Shown: piece after piece, positions 17,997 to 26,651 of the stretch
Position numbering within the stretch: the stretch's first letter is position 1
Layout: each line of letters starts with the position of its first letter
NCBI GenBank assembly: GCA_024278855.1
Contig: JAJRSJ010000017.1
Coordinates: 1-33,239 of the forward strand
DNA: 33,239 bases
Direction of reading: 5' to 3'
Source of the DNA: Alphaproteobacteria bacterium
GTDB taxonomy: Bacteria; Pseudomonadota; Alphaproteobacteria; Caulobacterales; Maricaulaceae
Made by a program: the position numbers and the translations under genes
The notes under the pieces: generated by a model
Seen by the model: the letters and a program-made list of their open reading frames with translations, nothing else
Databases searched by the model: none
Told to the model about the DNA's origin: nothing

Positions 17997-18792
17997 ATCA
18001 AAACCCGACGAAATTACCTTAAAGCGCGATGGTGACATTTGCTTTGTTTGCTTCAACCGCCCTGAGCGCAACAACACGCTGAAACAAACAACACTTCAGG
18101 CATTGGAAGAAATAGCTCGCAGTTTTGCGGACGATATAAAAACCAAAGTGGTGATTTTTCACGCGAGCGGAAAACACTTTAGTTTTGGCGCAGATCTGCG
18201 CGACATACAAAAGCAAGCCGCTAAAAACCTGCCGTTGGTTTTGCGCCGCCGGCAAATGGCTTTTGGGGCAGATCTGCTCAAATCAATTCAAAACATCCCT
18301 CAAGTCACCATATGTGCGGTGCAAGGCACGGCGGTCGGCGGTGCGGCAGCAATTGCCAGTGCATGTGATTTTCGGATTGCTAGCACGGATTGTAAAATTT
18401 CTTACGGCGAGGTCAAACTCGCCATGCCGCTGATGTGGCAAGCCTTGCCTTTATGTGTGCAATTAGTCGGCCCGGCGCGTGCGAAAAAAATGATTATGTC
18501 TGGTCAGCCGGAAACTGCAGAAACCCTTCTGCACTGGGGCTTTATTGACGAAATTTCAGACCCGGATGAATTACTGGAAAATGCCTTGAAAATGGCCAAA
18601 CTTTATACATCATTGCCGCCAATGGCCGTCCAAGCCATCAAAAAAAGTATCAATGCCTATAGCGGTGCATTGGACCAAGCGGTGATGCATATGGACACAG
18701 ACCAGTTTTTATTGTTGCAAACCAGCGCAGACGCCAAGGAGGCTTTCCTGGCCGTGACAGAGAAGCGCCCAGGAAAATTTACCGGAAACTAG
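17989..18792 (+). CDS. Enoyl-CoA hydratase/isomerase family protein
   Basis: A 267-residue crotonase-fold protein, start overlapping the synthetase. The oxyanion-hole segments SFGADLRD near residue 66 and GTAVGG near residue 118 are present. The first catalytic Glu of true hydratases (normally in GGGxELxxxCD) is Ala here (GGAAAIASACD), while the second position is kept in YGEVKL. It may therefore be an isomerase, a thioesterase-like variant, or have another acyl-CoA activity. As the last gene of the rightward arm it fits beta-oxidation of the acid made upstream. Its stop codon TAG lies within the CTAG border of a MITE-like repeat. Confidence 0.9.
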   Translation: MDKSKPDEITLKRDGDICFVCFNRPERNNTLKQTTLQALEEIARSFADDIKTKVVIFHASGKHFSFGADLRDIQKQAAKNLPLVLRRRQMAFGADLLKSIQNIPQVTICAVQGTAVGGAAAIASACDFRIASTDCKISYGEVKLAMPLMWQALPLCVQLVGPARAKKMIMSGQPETAETLLHWGFIDEISDPDELLENALKMAKLYTSLPPMAVQAIKKSINAYSGALDQAVMHMDTDQFLLLQTSADAKEAFLAVTEKRPGKFTGN

Positions 18793-18954
18793 GGTCTGTG
18801 GACATTTACCACAAACGGCATAAATTGACCCTTTTTGGCTGCAAATCCAATCATTTTTCTTGAATGAGCGGGCTAGTCCTGCGAAAAATGATCAGATTTT
18901 CGCTCAAAAACGCCTCAATTTCTACCATTCGCGCCAAATCTCCACAGACCCTAG
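18789..18954. mobile_element. 166-bp MITE-like palindromic element
   Basis: CTAGGGTCTGTGGA (18789-18802) recurs inverted as TCCACAGACCCTAG (18941-18954), a perfect 14-bp terminal repeat. The similarity continues imperfectly for about 43 bp, and inside ATCATTTTTC pairs with GAAAAATGAT, so the whole unit is one long palindrome without an ORF. CTAG at both ends fits the YTAR target of IS5-type elements. The family assignment is inference. Confidence 0.8.
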
Positions 18955-18973
18955 GGCCGGATGTTTAAGGCGG

Positions 18974-19645
18974 TTAAGCGCCCGCGTCGCCGCCCGCTTC
19001 TTCCTCTGCTTCCGCCGCTAGTTCCGGGTTTTCTGCGGCGAATTTTGCGGCCGCCTTGGCGGCTGCTTTGGCGCGGGCGTTTGATAATGTTTCGAGAATA
19101 TTATCCATGGCCGCACCGCGCTCCAACTGCATAATTTCTGCAACTTCGCGCACCATGCGGTCTATGGCCCGTTCATATAGTTGGCGCTCGGAATAAGATT
19201 GCTCCGGCTGTTCGTCCGTGCGGTAAAGATCGCGCACCACCTCGGTGAGCAGTAATAAATCCCCGGAGTTAATCTTGCCCTCATATTCCTGGGCGCGGCG
19301 GCTCCACATTGTCCGTTTAACGCGCGGCCGGCCCTTTAAGGTCGTGAAAGCGTCTTTGAGAACCATGTCATTTGCCAGGCCGCGCATATCGGAGCTTGCA
19401 GCTTGGGCGGTAGGGACGCGCAATGTCATTTTGTCTTGTTCAAACAAAATCACATAAACTTCTATTGTAAAATCGACAATGGTCTCTGTCTCAATGGCCA
19501 TAACCTGACCCATGCCGTGGGCCGGATAGACGATAAAGTCGCCCGCTTTAAACTCAAGCTTGATCTTTTTAGAGGGTGCCTTTTTCTTGACAGTTTTTTT
19601 GGAGGCCGCACGCTTGGGCGCAGCAGGTTTCTTATTCAAAGCCAT
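18974..19645 (-). CDS. carD: CarD family transcriptional regulator
   Basis: A 223-residue protein with a CarD/RID domain at residues about 33-95 (FKAGDFIVYPAHGMGQV opens it) that binds the RNA polymerase beta subunit, followed by a helical DNA-binding part near residues 100-190 (WSRRAQEYEGKI). It stabilises the open promoter complex, notably at rRNA promoters. The first 27 residues form a Lys/Ala-rich tail and the end is Ala/Glu-rich; both look disordered. It lies in the order helicase - S4 - fdxA - carD seen in many alphaproteobacteria. AAAGGA lies 12 bases before the ATG. Confidence 0.95.
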   Translation of the reverse strand: MALNKKPAAPKRAASKKTVKKKAPSKKIKLEFKAGDFIVYPAHGMGQVMAIETETIVDFTIEVYVILFEQDKMTLRVPTAQAASSDMRGLANDMVLKDAFTTLKGRPRVKRTMWSRRAQEYEGKINSGDLLLLTEVVRDLYRTDEQPEQSYSERQLYERAIDRMVREVAEIMQLERGAAMDNILETLSNARAKAAAKAAAKFAAENPELAAEAEEEAGGDAGA

Positions 19646-19838
19646 AATTTGGATATTCCTTTAACCACAAACGCGCACACACAAAATGCGTACACACAAA
19701 CACGCGAGCCGTTTGTAGCTCGCGCCGTATCTTTCCAAGAGTATAACACAAAATTAGCCAAAAAACCAGTCCGTAGCGGGGTTATTTTCAATAAAAATGC
19801 AGATTTTGCCTAATCAAGGCTTAAATATAAAACAAATT

Positions 19839-20183
19839 TTACGGGTCGCCCTTGCCCGGCGCCGGGTCAAAGTATTTTTCAAATTTCCCGGTTTCGTCTT
19901 CATATTTTTCGCCGCCTTCGGGTGGCTCGCCCATAATAGTGATATTGGGCCAAATTTCGGCGTATTTGGTATTTATTTCCAACCATTTCCCGTCTTTATC
20001 GTCTTCGGTATCCGGCACAATGGCGTCGATGGGGCATTCCGGTTCACAGACCCCGCAATCAATGCACTCGTCTGGGTGGATGACCAACATATTGGCCCCC
20101 TCATAAAAACAATCAACCGGGCAAACCTCTACGCAGTCCATATATTTGCATTTTATACATTCGTCTTTTACAACATATGTCAT
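19839..20183 (-). CDS. fdxA: Ferredoxin FdxA, 7Fe type
   Basis: A 114-residue electron carrier. Cysteines are arranged as [15 protein letters not shown] and [12 protein letters not shown], giving one [3Fe-4S] and one [4Fe-4S] cluster in the first 60 residues, followed by the acidic C-terminal tail typical of FdxA in alphaproteobacteria. A GAGAGG site precedes the ATG. It lies between carD and the S4 protein on the same strand; the gaps (193 and 117 bp) leave room for own promoters. Confidence 0.96.
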   Translation of the reverse strand: MTYVVKDECIKCKYMDCVEVCPVDCFYEGANMLVIHPDECIDCGVCEPECPIDAIVPDTEDDKDGKWLEINTKYAEIWPNITIMGEPPEGGEKYEDETGKFEKYFDPAPGKGDP

Positions 20184-20300
20184 TGCTTGCCTCTCATTAC
20201 AGTCTTGCTTTACTGCTTGGTACTCTTGGCTTCACTTGGCGCGGGTGGGTGTTTTTGTCAACCACCTAATCTGCTAATTGTGTCAATGCCGCACAGGGGT

Positions 20301-20576
20301 TTAAGTGCATGTTTTGTACAGTGTACGCGCATATTTGGCCGAGCCGCGTTTTTCGCCTGGTGCAAGAATTTCCATATGTATGAGTTTATCCCCATAGCTA
20401 AAGGTCAAACGGTCACCAATATGGACCTCGGCATGAGGTTTTCTCGCCCTGAATATTTGGCCATTGCGCTCAATGCGAACCCGGCCTTTGGCTATGAATG
20501 TAGCGGATAGATTACGGGTTTTAAAATACCGGGCCCGGATCAGCCAAACATCCAACCTTGTGCCTGCCTCGCTCAA
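20301..20576 (-). CDS. S4 domain RNA-binding protein, HslR-like
   Basis: A 91-residue protein consisting of an S4 domain (LDVWLIRARYFKTRNLS at residues 8-24, then AKGRVRIERNG) plus a short basic tail. It resembles heat-shock protein 15, which binds free 50S subunits carrying a nascent chain. Its start overlaps the end of the helicase gene by 4 bp, so the two are co-translated; both act on RNA. Confidence 0.9.
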   Translation of the reverse strand: MSEAGTRLDVWLIRARYFKTRNLSATFIAKGRVRIERNGQIFRARKPHAEVHIGDRLTFSYGDKLIHMEILAPGEKRGSAKYARTLYKTCT

Positions 20577-23500
20577 GATTTCCCGGTTTTGCTTTTGGGT
20601 TCGTTTTTGGTTTTAGGTTTCGCTTTGGCTTTGGCTTTGGTTTTTGTCTTGGCTGCCTTGTTTTTGGGCTTTGGCGTGTCCGTATCTTTCAGCTTTAATG
20701 CCGCCAGAGCGGCGAAGGGCGAGGCGGCCATAGCGGCCTTATCACCTTTTTGCTTGGGCGGCGCCCAGCTTGTTTGTGCTAATGGCCGGCGCCGGACTTT
20801 ACTCGCGCCTTTGTTGGCATTGCCAGGTTTGGTTGCCGCTTTTGTTGTCGCCGCAAAATCAGTATATCCAGACATGTCCCGGCGTTTTCGTTCTGCCGGT
20901 TTAAATATCGGCTCGGCCGCGCGCGCTTGCGCCGCGCCGGGTTTTTTGTCGGGCATATTGCCCGCTTCAATACCGGTCTCGTCGTCCGGGTTGTGGGACG
21001 GCTTATAGCGGGCAGGTTTGCCTTTTTTGCGCACTCTTTTTTTCCACAAACTTAGATGGGTTTCAAAGATCGGCTTGCCGTCGTCGTCGGCTTGGGGGGT
21101 GGCAATTTGGTCTTCAAGGGGTTCTTTACGGTGACGTTTTGGTGTATTGTCCGGTTTAGGCTTTTTGCGCACAGGTCCGACAGGTTTTAGGGATGCCAGC
21201 GGTGTTGTATAGGCGATGTCTTCGCCTTTTTCCCGCGCGGCGCGAATAAGGGCTTGGCGGGCAAAATAGTCCAGAACATATGTTTGGTGGGCTTTTTCTT
21301 CTTCGGGGGTAAATTTTTGGGTGATATTGATATAACCAGCCTTGCTCAGAAAGGCTTCAAAATCTTCAACGCCGCAGCCCAACAAAGAGATCATTTGTTT
21401 TTTGATTATAAACCGCCCGTCGTCGCCCCGGTCTTTGACGGCTTGAAAAATCATGTCGGTCAACCGGTTATAAATATCAAACCGGATAAAGCGCGGCCCC
21501 TTGCGGGTATAGCCGGCCATATTTAGCGCAGGTTCCGAAAAATTGGGCAGGGCAGGAAGCGACGCCATGCCGTTGGGCGGGAAAAACGGATTGCCGTTGC
21601 CGCCGCCGTCTTTATTCCAAGCAAAGGCAAATAAAATGCTGAGGAGCCGGGCCGGTGCGGGCTTCATTAAGTCTTGCATATAAACATAATTATACCCGAC
21701 AATGCCGCCAAGATTGCGAATATAACCACGGGCCTGGGAACTGGTTTCTTTGATACATTTATGGTGCTTGCGCTGATCCAAATACCCATAATTTTCATAG
21801 AGCATATGGGCCAGGGCGCGGGCGTCCTTGAAAGATGTCGGGCTCTCTGCAAATTCCTGCAACCCATGCAGGCATGCCAGTTTTTGGTCGATTTCAAGGC
21901 GGAGAAAATCAGATAACCGCCCGAGCGCCCCCGTGCGCAAGACCTCATTGCCAAGCTCGCCGCCGATCAACTCCACCTTGGGCTTCAATAAACTGTCACC
22001 AGCCATCAATTTACCGACGGGCTTACCCGCCCATAAAATTTCGCCGTGATCAGACAGGCTTATTGCCCCTTGGCCGCATCCGGTCATTTGGGTCAGGCGG
22101 CGGTCAATTTCTGGGGCCAGCGCTTTTTTCGCCGCTTGTGTCACGGCTTTGGTCTCAAGCTCTCCGTCGGTTTTTATTTGCGTGAACAAGAGCCCGTGCA
22201 ACTGCCCGAGCAATTGACCTTCTGCGGTTATCTTTCCGTCTGGCGCGACATCAACTTCCATGTCCAGTTTTTCTCCTATTCCCTTTAACAAAACGCTGGT
22301 GCGCCGATCGACAAATTTGTCGACCAGTTTTAAGTGTAGCGCATCTGACAAGCGGGTTTCAACCATTTGTGCCTGCTTTACCCAGTCTTTATGGTCTAAA
22401 AGCCAATTTTTCTTGTGGGCGATATATGTCCAGGTGCGGATATTGGCAAGGCGTGCGGCGAGCATTTCAACCGTGCCGCCAAGCTCGTCAAGGCGCGAGA
22501 TGTTTTGCGCCATATAAGCGTCTGGCAATATATCGTCGCCCCTGCGCAAATTTGTGTGAATATTATCCAGCAATCTGGCATGGGCTTCAGGGCCGAGGTC
22601 GGGGAAATCGGGAATTTGGCAAATTTCCCATAGGGTTTTCACGTCTCGGGTGCTGTGAATATTTGCTTCAATATCGTGAAGCTTGCACAGGCGTGACAAG
22701 ACCAGTTCATCCGCAGCAGGCGCAATTCTGCGCAAGCCCTTGAGCCCCGGCGGGGTGGCCAGGCTGTTCTTCAAACCCTCTATTGAGCTATAATCAAGTG
22801 CGGCCCCGCGCCATTGGGCTTGGTGGACGGGTGCGAAAACATTGTTCTGGATACGGGCAATAATATCGTCGTCTATAGGCAAGCACGCGCCCGTCGTGCC
22901 GTAACTGCCGGGCTTGCGAAACCGTCCGGCCCGCCCGGCGATTTGAGCGGTTTCGGCCGCGCTGAGATAACGTCTGCGCTCACCGTCAAATTTACGCAAA
23001 GACGCAAATGCAACATGGTCCACATCCAGATTAAGTCCCATGCCGATAGCATCTGTCGCCACCATATAATCAACTTCACCGCTTTGGTACAAGGCCGCTT
23101 GTGCATTCCTTGTGCGCGGGCTCAACGAGCCCATGACCAATGCGGATCCGCCGTAATTACGCCGCATCAATTCGGCCAAGGCATAAACCTCCCCGGCCGA
23201 AAATGCCACCACGACCGTCCTTTTGGGCAGGCGGGACAGTTTTAAATGGCCTGCGTAGGATAGCTCGGAAAAGCGCTCGCGGGTCATGAAGCGGGCTTCG
23301 GGGACAAGTTTTTCTATAAGGGGTCGGGCCGTGGTTGCGCCGAGCAATAAGGTTTCCTCCACCCCGCGTGCGTGCAACATCCGGTCTGTAAAAACATGGC
23401 CGCGCTGTGGGTGGTCGAACATTTGCACTTCATCAATGACGACACTGGCAAATTTCCCGGCCCGAATATCAGCCATAGGCATGGCTTCTGTCGTACAGAT

Positions 23501-23725
23501 TTGGTAGCGCGCATGGGGCGGGATGATTTTCTCCTCGCCGGTAATCAGTGCGCAGGCCGCCTCGCCTTTATGGCGCACGGCGCGTGCGTAAACTTCCCGC
23601 GCCAACAAGCGCAAGGGCAGGCCGATCACGCCGCTTGTGCGTGCTAGCATGCGCTCCACCGCATAATGGGTTTTCCCCGTATTGGTGCCGCCAAGCACCG
23701 CCGTAATTGTTGACTTGAAATACAT
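20573..23725 (-). CDS. SUV3-like RNA/DNA helicase
   Basis: A 1050-residue superfamily 2 helicase of the mitochondrial SUV3 / MgpS type. Walker A GGTNTGKTH is near residue 13, the DEVQM box near residue 100 and motif VI QIAGRAGRF near residue 275. A long middle region follows, and the last ~200 residues are a low-complexity Lys/Pro/Ala tail ending in KTKAKAKAKPKTK, probably a nucleic-acid-binding extension. I chose ATG 23725, with AAAGG upstream and the protein opening directly at the ATP-binding domain, over 23764. It is the first gene of the leftward unit with the S4 protein. Its start is only 24 bp from that of the divergent sixA. Confidence 0.93.
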   Translation of the reverse strand: MYFKSTITAVLGGTNTGKTHYAVERMLARTSGVIGLPLRLLAREVYARAVRHKGEAACALITGEEKIIPPHARYQICTTEAMPMADIRAGKFASVVIDEVQMFDHPQRGHVFTDRMLHARGVEETLLLGATTARPLIEKLVPEARFMTRERFSELSYAGHLKLSRLPKRTVVVAFSAGEVYALAELMRRNYGGSALVMGSLSPRTRNAQAALYQSGEVDYMVATDAIGMGLNLDVDHVAFASLRKFDGERRRYLSAAETAQIAGRAGRFRKPGSYGTTGACLPIDDDIIARIQNNVFAPVHQAQWRGAALDYSSIEGLKNSLATPPGLKGLRRIAPAADELVLSRLCKLHDIEANIHSTRDVKTLWEICQIPDFPDLGPEAHARLLDNIHTNLRRGDDILPDAYMAQNISRLDELGGTVEMLAARLANIRTWTYIAHKKNWLLDHKDWVKQAQMVETRLSDALHLKLVDKFVDRRTSVLLKGIGEKLDMEVDVAPDGKITAEGQLLGQLHGLLFTQIKTDGELETKAVTQAAKKALAPEIDRRLTQMTGCGQGAISLSDHGEILWAGKPVGKLMAGDSLLKPKVELIGGELGNEVLRTGALGRLSDFLRLEIDQKLACLHGLQEFAESPTSFKDARALAHMLYENYGYLDQRKHHKCIKETSSQARGYIRNLGGIVGYNYVYMQDLMKPAPARLLSILFAFAWNKDGGGNGNPFFPPNGMASLPALPNFSEPALNMAGYTRKGPRFIRFDIYNRLTDMIFQAVKDRGDDGRFIIKKQMISLLGCGVEDFEAFLSKAGYINITQKFTPEEEKAHQTYVLDYFARQALIRAAREKGEDIAYTTPLASLKPVGPVRKKPKPDNTPKRHRKEPLEDQIATPQADDDGKPIFETHLSLWKKRVRKKGKPARYKPSHNPDDETGIEAGNMPDKKPGAAQARAAEPIFKPAERKRRDMSGYTDFAATTKAATKPGNANKGASKVRRRPLAQTSWAPPKQKGDKAAMAASPFAALAALKLKDTDTPKPKNKAAKTKTKAKAKAKPKTKNEPKSKTGKS

Positions 23726-23749
23726 ATTTGACCTTTGTACCATAGCCCT

Positions 23750-24250
23750 ATGGCACTTGAACATTTAATCTTGATGCGGCACGCAAAATCTTCCTGGAAA
23801 CATGAGGGCCTGACCGATCACCAAAGACCGCTTAACAAGCGCGGCCGCCGGGCCGCCCATGCTATTGGCTCTATATTGCAGGCCCGCAAACTCATGCCGG
23901 CGCATATTTGGTCGTCGGACAGCCAACGCACCCGCGAAACCGTCGCCCACGCATTTCCCAATATGGACATAGCGCCCGTTTGGCAAAACGGGTTTTACCA
24001 TGCATCCGCCAACCAAATTTTATATGTATGCGGCGAGCAGGGCGAACCGGACGGGGGGGCTTTATTGTTAATGGGCCATAATCCGGGGTGGGAGGATTTA
24101 GTTTTTCATTTCTCCGGCCTGTCCAGACGCATGCCCACAGGCGCTTGCGCCATTTTTAAACGTGTAAGCGCAGATGCGGACTGGTTGGCGCGTGAAAGTT
24201 GGCAGTTGGCAGATCTGCTTTATCCGCGAGATTACGAAACAAGAGATTAG
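23750..24250 (+). CDS. SixA-like histidine phosphatase
   Basis: A 166-residue histidine-phosphatase-superfamily protein with the RHAK signature LILMRHAKSSWK near residue 7, QRPLNKRG near residue 28 and MGHNPGW near residue 107 bearing the second catalytic His. SixA removes phosphate from phospho-histidine of HPt domains; related small proteins act on other phospho-ligands. ATG 23750 is used; a TTG at 23735 is in frame but would overlap the promoter space further. No Shine-Dalgarno is visible, so leaderless initiation is possible. Confidence 0.9.
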   Translation: MALEHLILMRHAKSSWKHEGLTDHQRPLNKRGRRAAHAIGSILQARKLMPAHIWSSDSQRTRETVAHAFPNMDIAPVWQNGFYHASANQILYVCGEQGEPDGGALLLMGHNPGWEDLVFHFSGLSRRMPTGACAIFKRVSADADWLARESWQLADLLYPRDYETRD

Positions 24251-24276
24251 GGAACGCTCTAGGCCCTGATCCTAAA

Positions 24277-24310
24277 CTAAAAAAACGGACAGGAAAACCT
24301 GCCCGTCTTT
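24277..24310. terminator. Bidirectional terminator between sixA and rpsP
   Basis: ACGGACAGG-AAAA-CCTGCCCGT (one mismatch) is flanked by an A run on the left and TCTTT on the right, so it can end transcripts from both convergent genes. Confidence 0.75.
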
Positions 24311-24344
24311 CATTGTCTAAAAACGTATAAGCCGCAAATCCAGG

Positions 24345-24929
24345 TTAGGATTTGTCTTTCGCAGCATCTTCTTTAGTTTCGTCTTCTTTAGCCTCTTCAG
24401 CAGGGGCCTCATCTTTGGTTTCTTCAGCAGGCGTTTCTTCTTTGGCCTCTTCGGTTGGAGCCTCCTTAGCTTCTTCTTTTGCTTGTGCGGCGGCAGCTTT
24501 CTCGGCTTCAAGAGCTTCGGCGGCGGCGACTTTTGCGGCAGCGGCAGCTTCTTTAGCGGCTTCTTTGGCTTCTATTTCAGCGGCGGCGCGGGCTTCTTCC
24601 TTGCCTTTGCGGGCTTGGGTAAGCTCCAGAGCTTTGGCGCCCGGCTTACCTTTAATCGGGTTATTGCCGTGCTTCCATTCCCACAAACCAGCTGCGCCTA
24701 AAAAGCGGGCAACGCGCTCGGTCGGGCGTGCGCCTTTGGCCAGCCATTCTTTAGCTTTATCGGCGTCAACAATGACCCGGTTTTCATCGGTTTTGGCCAA
24801 AAGTGGATTATAGGAGCCAATGCGTTCGATATAGCGGCCATCACGCGGAGCGCGGGCATCCGCGATTACGATACGGTAAAAGGGACGTTTTTTAGACCCG
24901 TGACGGGCCAATCTGATTTTAAGTGCCAT
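24345..24929 (-). CDS. rpsP: 30S ribosomal protein S16 with long C-terminal tail
   Basis: The first ~85 residues are a standard S16 ([19 protein letters not shown], then [12 protein letters not shown]). Total length is 194 residues against about 80-100 in many bacteria. From about residue 105 on it is an Ala/Glu/Lys-rich, probably helical or disordered tail with irregular repeats of E-E-A/T-K-E/D-E. ATG 24929 has AAAGGA ten bases upstream. It follows ffh on the same strand, but rimM, trmD and rplS, which often follow rpsP, are absent; sixA converges instead. Confidence 0.96.
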   Translation of the reverse strand: MALKIRLARHGSKKRPFYRIVIADARAPRDGRYIERIGSYNPLLAKTDENRVIVDADKAKEWLAKGARPTERVARFLGAAGLWEWKHGNNPIKGKPGAKALELTQARKGKEEARAAAEIEAKEAAKEAAAAAKVAAAEALEAEKAAAAQAKEEAKEAPTEEAKEETPAEETKDEAPAEEAKEDETKEDAAKDKS

Positions 24930-25081
24930 GATAATATTTCCTTTAGTTATGGTTGTTGAATAGAGTTTTGGCACCTGCCAGCCCGTCACGGGTGACATTT
25001 CCCGGTCGGGGCTTCGCCCCTCCACGCCTCTTGTGACGGGCCAGTCTGATTTTAAGTGCCATGATAGTATTTCCTTTGTTA
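24900..25081. repeat. Direct duplication of the rpsP initiation region
   Basis: Bases 24900-24949 (first ten rpsP codons, start and Shine-Dalgarno) recur at 25033-25081 with only three differences. The 83 bp between the copies contain the hairpin GGGGC-GAA-GCCCC (minus strand) and the inverted pair CCCGTCAC / GTGACGGG. Confidence 0.9.
24943..25062 (-). CDS. 39-codon upstream ORF copying the S16 N-terminus
   Basis: The duplicated start opens a 39-residue frame that begins [10 protein letters not shown], exactly like S16, and then runs on as a basic peptide ([11 protein letters not shown]...). Its TAA overlaps the AAAGGA of the true rpsP. It has its own AAAGGA site. It may be translated and coupled to rpsP, or it may simply be debris of the duplication. 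Confidence 0.45.
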   Translation of the reverse strand: MALKIRLARHKRRGGAKPRPGNVTRDGLAGAKTLFNNHN

Positions 25082-25106
25082 AGTTAAATCAAAATTATGT
25101 AGTTAG

Positions 25107-26651
25107 TTATTTCTTTTGGGGGCCGCCCAGACCGGGCAGACCTCCACCAAGGCCGGGAAGTCCTTTGCCACCAAGTCCGGGTAAACCTTTAGGTGGTCCC
25201 CCACCCATTTTCTTTTGCATATCTTCCAGCATTTTCGGATCCATACCGTCCATGCCGCCGCCCATACCCCCTGGCATTCCAGGCATGCCGCCGCCCATAC
25301 CCTGCATCATGCCGCGCATGCCGCCTTTGCCCATTTTCTTCATCATATCGGCCATTTGGCGGTGCATTTTCAACAGCTTGTTGACATCAGCAACCTGCAT
25401 GCCCGAACCTGCCGCGATGCGTTTCTTGCGCGATGCTTTGATCAATTTCGGATGGGTGCGCTCCCAAGGGGTCATGGAGAAAATAATCGCTTGTTGGCGG
25501 GCCAGTAATTTGTTCTCGGCCCCGCCCATTTGGTTCATAGCTTTGCGCATTTTGCCCATGCCGGGCATTAATTTCATCAAGCCGCCCATGCCGCCCATCT
25601 TGTTTATCTGCCCAAGCTGTTTGGCCAAATCGTCCAGATCGAACGTGCCTTTCTCCATTTTCTTTTGGAGTTTAGCGGCTTCTTTTTCGTCGATAACCTC
25701 GGCGGCTTTTTCCACCAAAGAGACAATATCGCCCTTGCCAAGAATACGCCCGGCAATGCGCTCGGCGTCAAATATTTCCAGCCCGTCAAGCTTTTCGCCA
25801 GTGCCCAGAAATTTAATCGGCAAGCCAGTTACGGCCCGCATGGACAAAGCCGCACCGCCGCGCCCATCGCCGTCAATCCGGGTTAGGATCAGGCCTGTTA
25901 GCGGCAAACGGTCATGGAAACGCTTGGCGGTTTCCACTGCGTCTTGCCCGGTCAGGGCATCGGCGATCAACAATGTTTCAACCGGATTGGCCAATTTGGC
26001 CACCGCCGCTACTTCGTCCATCAATTCGTCGTCGAGGGTGGTGCGGCCCGCCGTGTCTAAAAACACCACATCATACCCGCCGAGCTTGCCCTCGCTCATG
26101 GCCCGCTTGGTGATCGCTATGACGTCTTCGCCCTTGACGATGGGGAGGAAGCCAACACCGGCTTGTTCGGCCAAAATGCCGAGCTGTTCCATAGCCGCCG
26201 GGCGTCTTGTGTCGAGGGATGCCAGCAAAACTTTCTTCTTGGCTTTGGTGCGCAGGAATAATCCGAGCTTGCCGGACGTGGTAGTTTTACCGGAACCTTG
26301 CAGACCCGCCATCAGGATGAAAGCCGGCGGGCGGACGCTTAAATTCAAATGCGACGAGGCCGGAACTTCTTCGCCCTCAATAGTTTTACCACCGAGCATT
26401 TCCACAAGTCCGTCGTGGACGATTTTGATGATTTGTTCGCCGGGTTTAACCGAGCGGATCACTTTTTCGCCGACCGCTTCGGACTTGATGTTGGCTATGA
26501 AATCCTTGACCACGGGCAAGGCCACATCGGCCTCAAGCAGCGCAATGCGGATTTCGCGCATGGCGGTGCTGACATCCTTATCGCTAAGGGCGCCGCGTCC
26601 GGTCAGTGTCTCGAATACGCCGCCGAGGCGGTCGCTTAATGCTTCAAACAT
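25107..26651 (-). CDS. ffh: Signal recognition particle protein Ffh (SRP54)
   Basis: A 514-residue GTPase that targets nascent membrane proteins to FtsY/SecYEG. The N domain (residues 1-90), G domain with GLQGSGKTTTSGKL near residue 107, DTRRPAA and DTAGR near residue 190, and TRIDGDGRGG near residue 250 are all present, followed by the methionine-rich M domain (residues about 300-450). The C-terminus (from about residue 440) is extended by Gly/Met- and then GLPGLGG-type repeats, common in alphaproteobacteria. It is upstream of rpsP on the same strand. Only a weak ribosome site is visible. Confidence 0.97.
   Translation of the reverse strand: MFEALSDRLGGVFETLTGRGALSDKDVSTAMREIRIALLEADVALPVVKDFIANIKSEAVGEKVIRSVKPGEQIIKIVHDGLVEMLGGKTIEGEEVPASSHLNLSVRPPAFILMAGLQGSGKTTTSGKLGLFLRTKAKKKVLLASLDTRRPAAMEQLGILAEQAGVGFLPIVKGEDVIAITKRAMSEGKLGGYDVVFLDTAGRTTLDDELMDEVAAVAKLANPVETLLIADALTGQDAVETAKRFHDRLPLTGLILTRIDGDGRGGAALSMRAVTGLPIKFLGTGEKLDGLEIFDAERIAGRILGKGDIVSLVEKAAEVIDEKEAAKLQKKMEKGTFDLDDLAKQLGQINKMGGMGGLMKLMPGMGKMRKAMNQMGGAENKLLARQQAIIFSMTPWERTHPKLIKASRKKRIAAGSGMQVADVNKLLKMHRQMADMMKKMGKGGMRGMMQGMGGGMPGMPGGMGGGMDGMDPKMLEDMQKKMGGGPPKGLPGLGGKGLPGLGGGLPGLGGPQKK

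Noticed and set aside
19704-19723. GCGAGC/GCTCGC hairpin between carD and fdxA as a terminator
   Set aside because: There is no T run on either side in a useful position; it may only be part of the carD leader.
24352-24813. Ser/Ala-rich plus-strand frame opposite rpsP
   Set aside because: It is the complement of the Ala/Glu/Lys-rich S16 tail.
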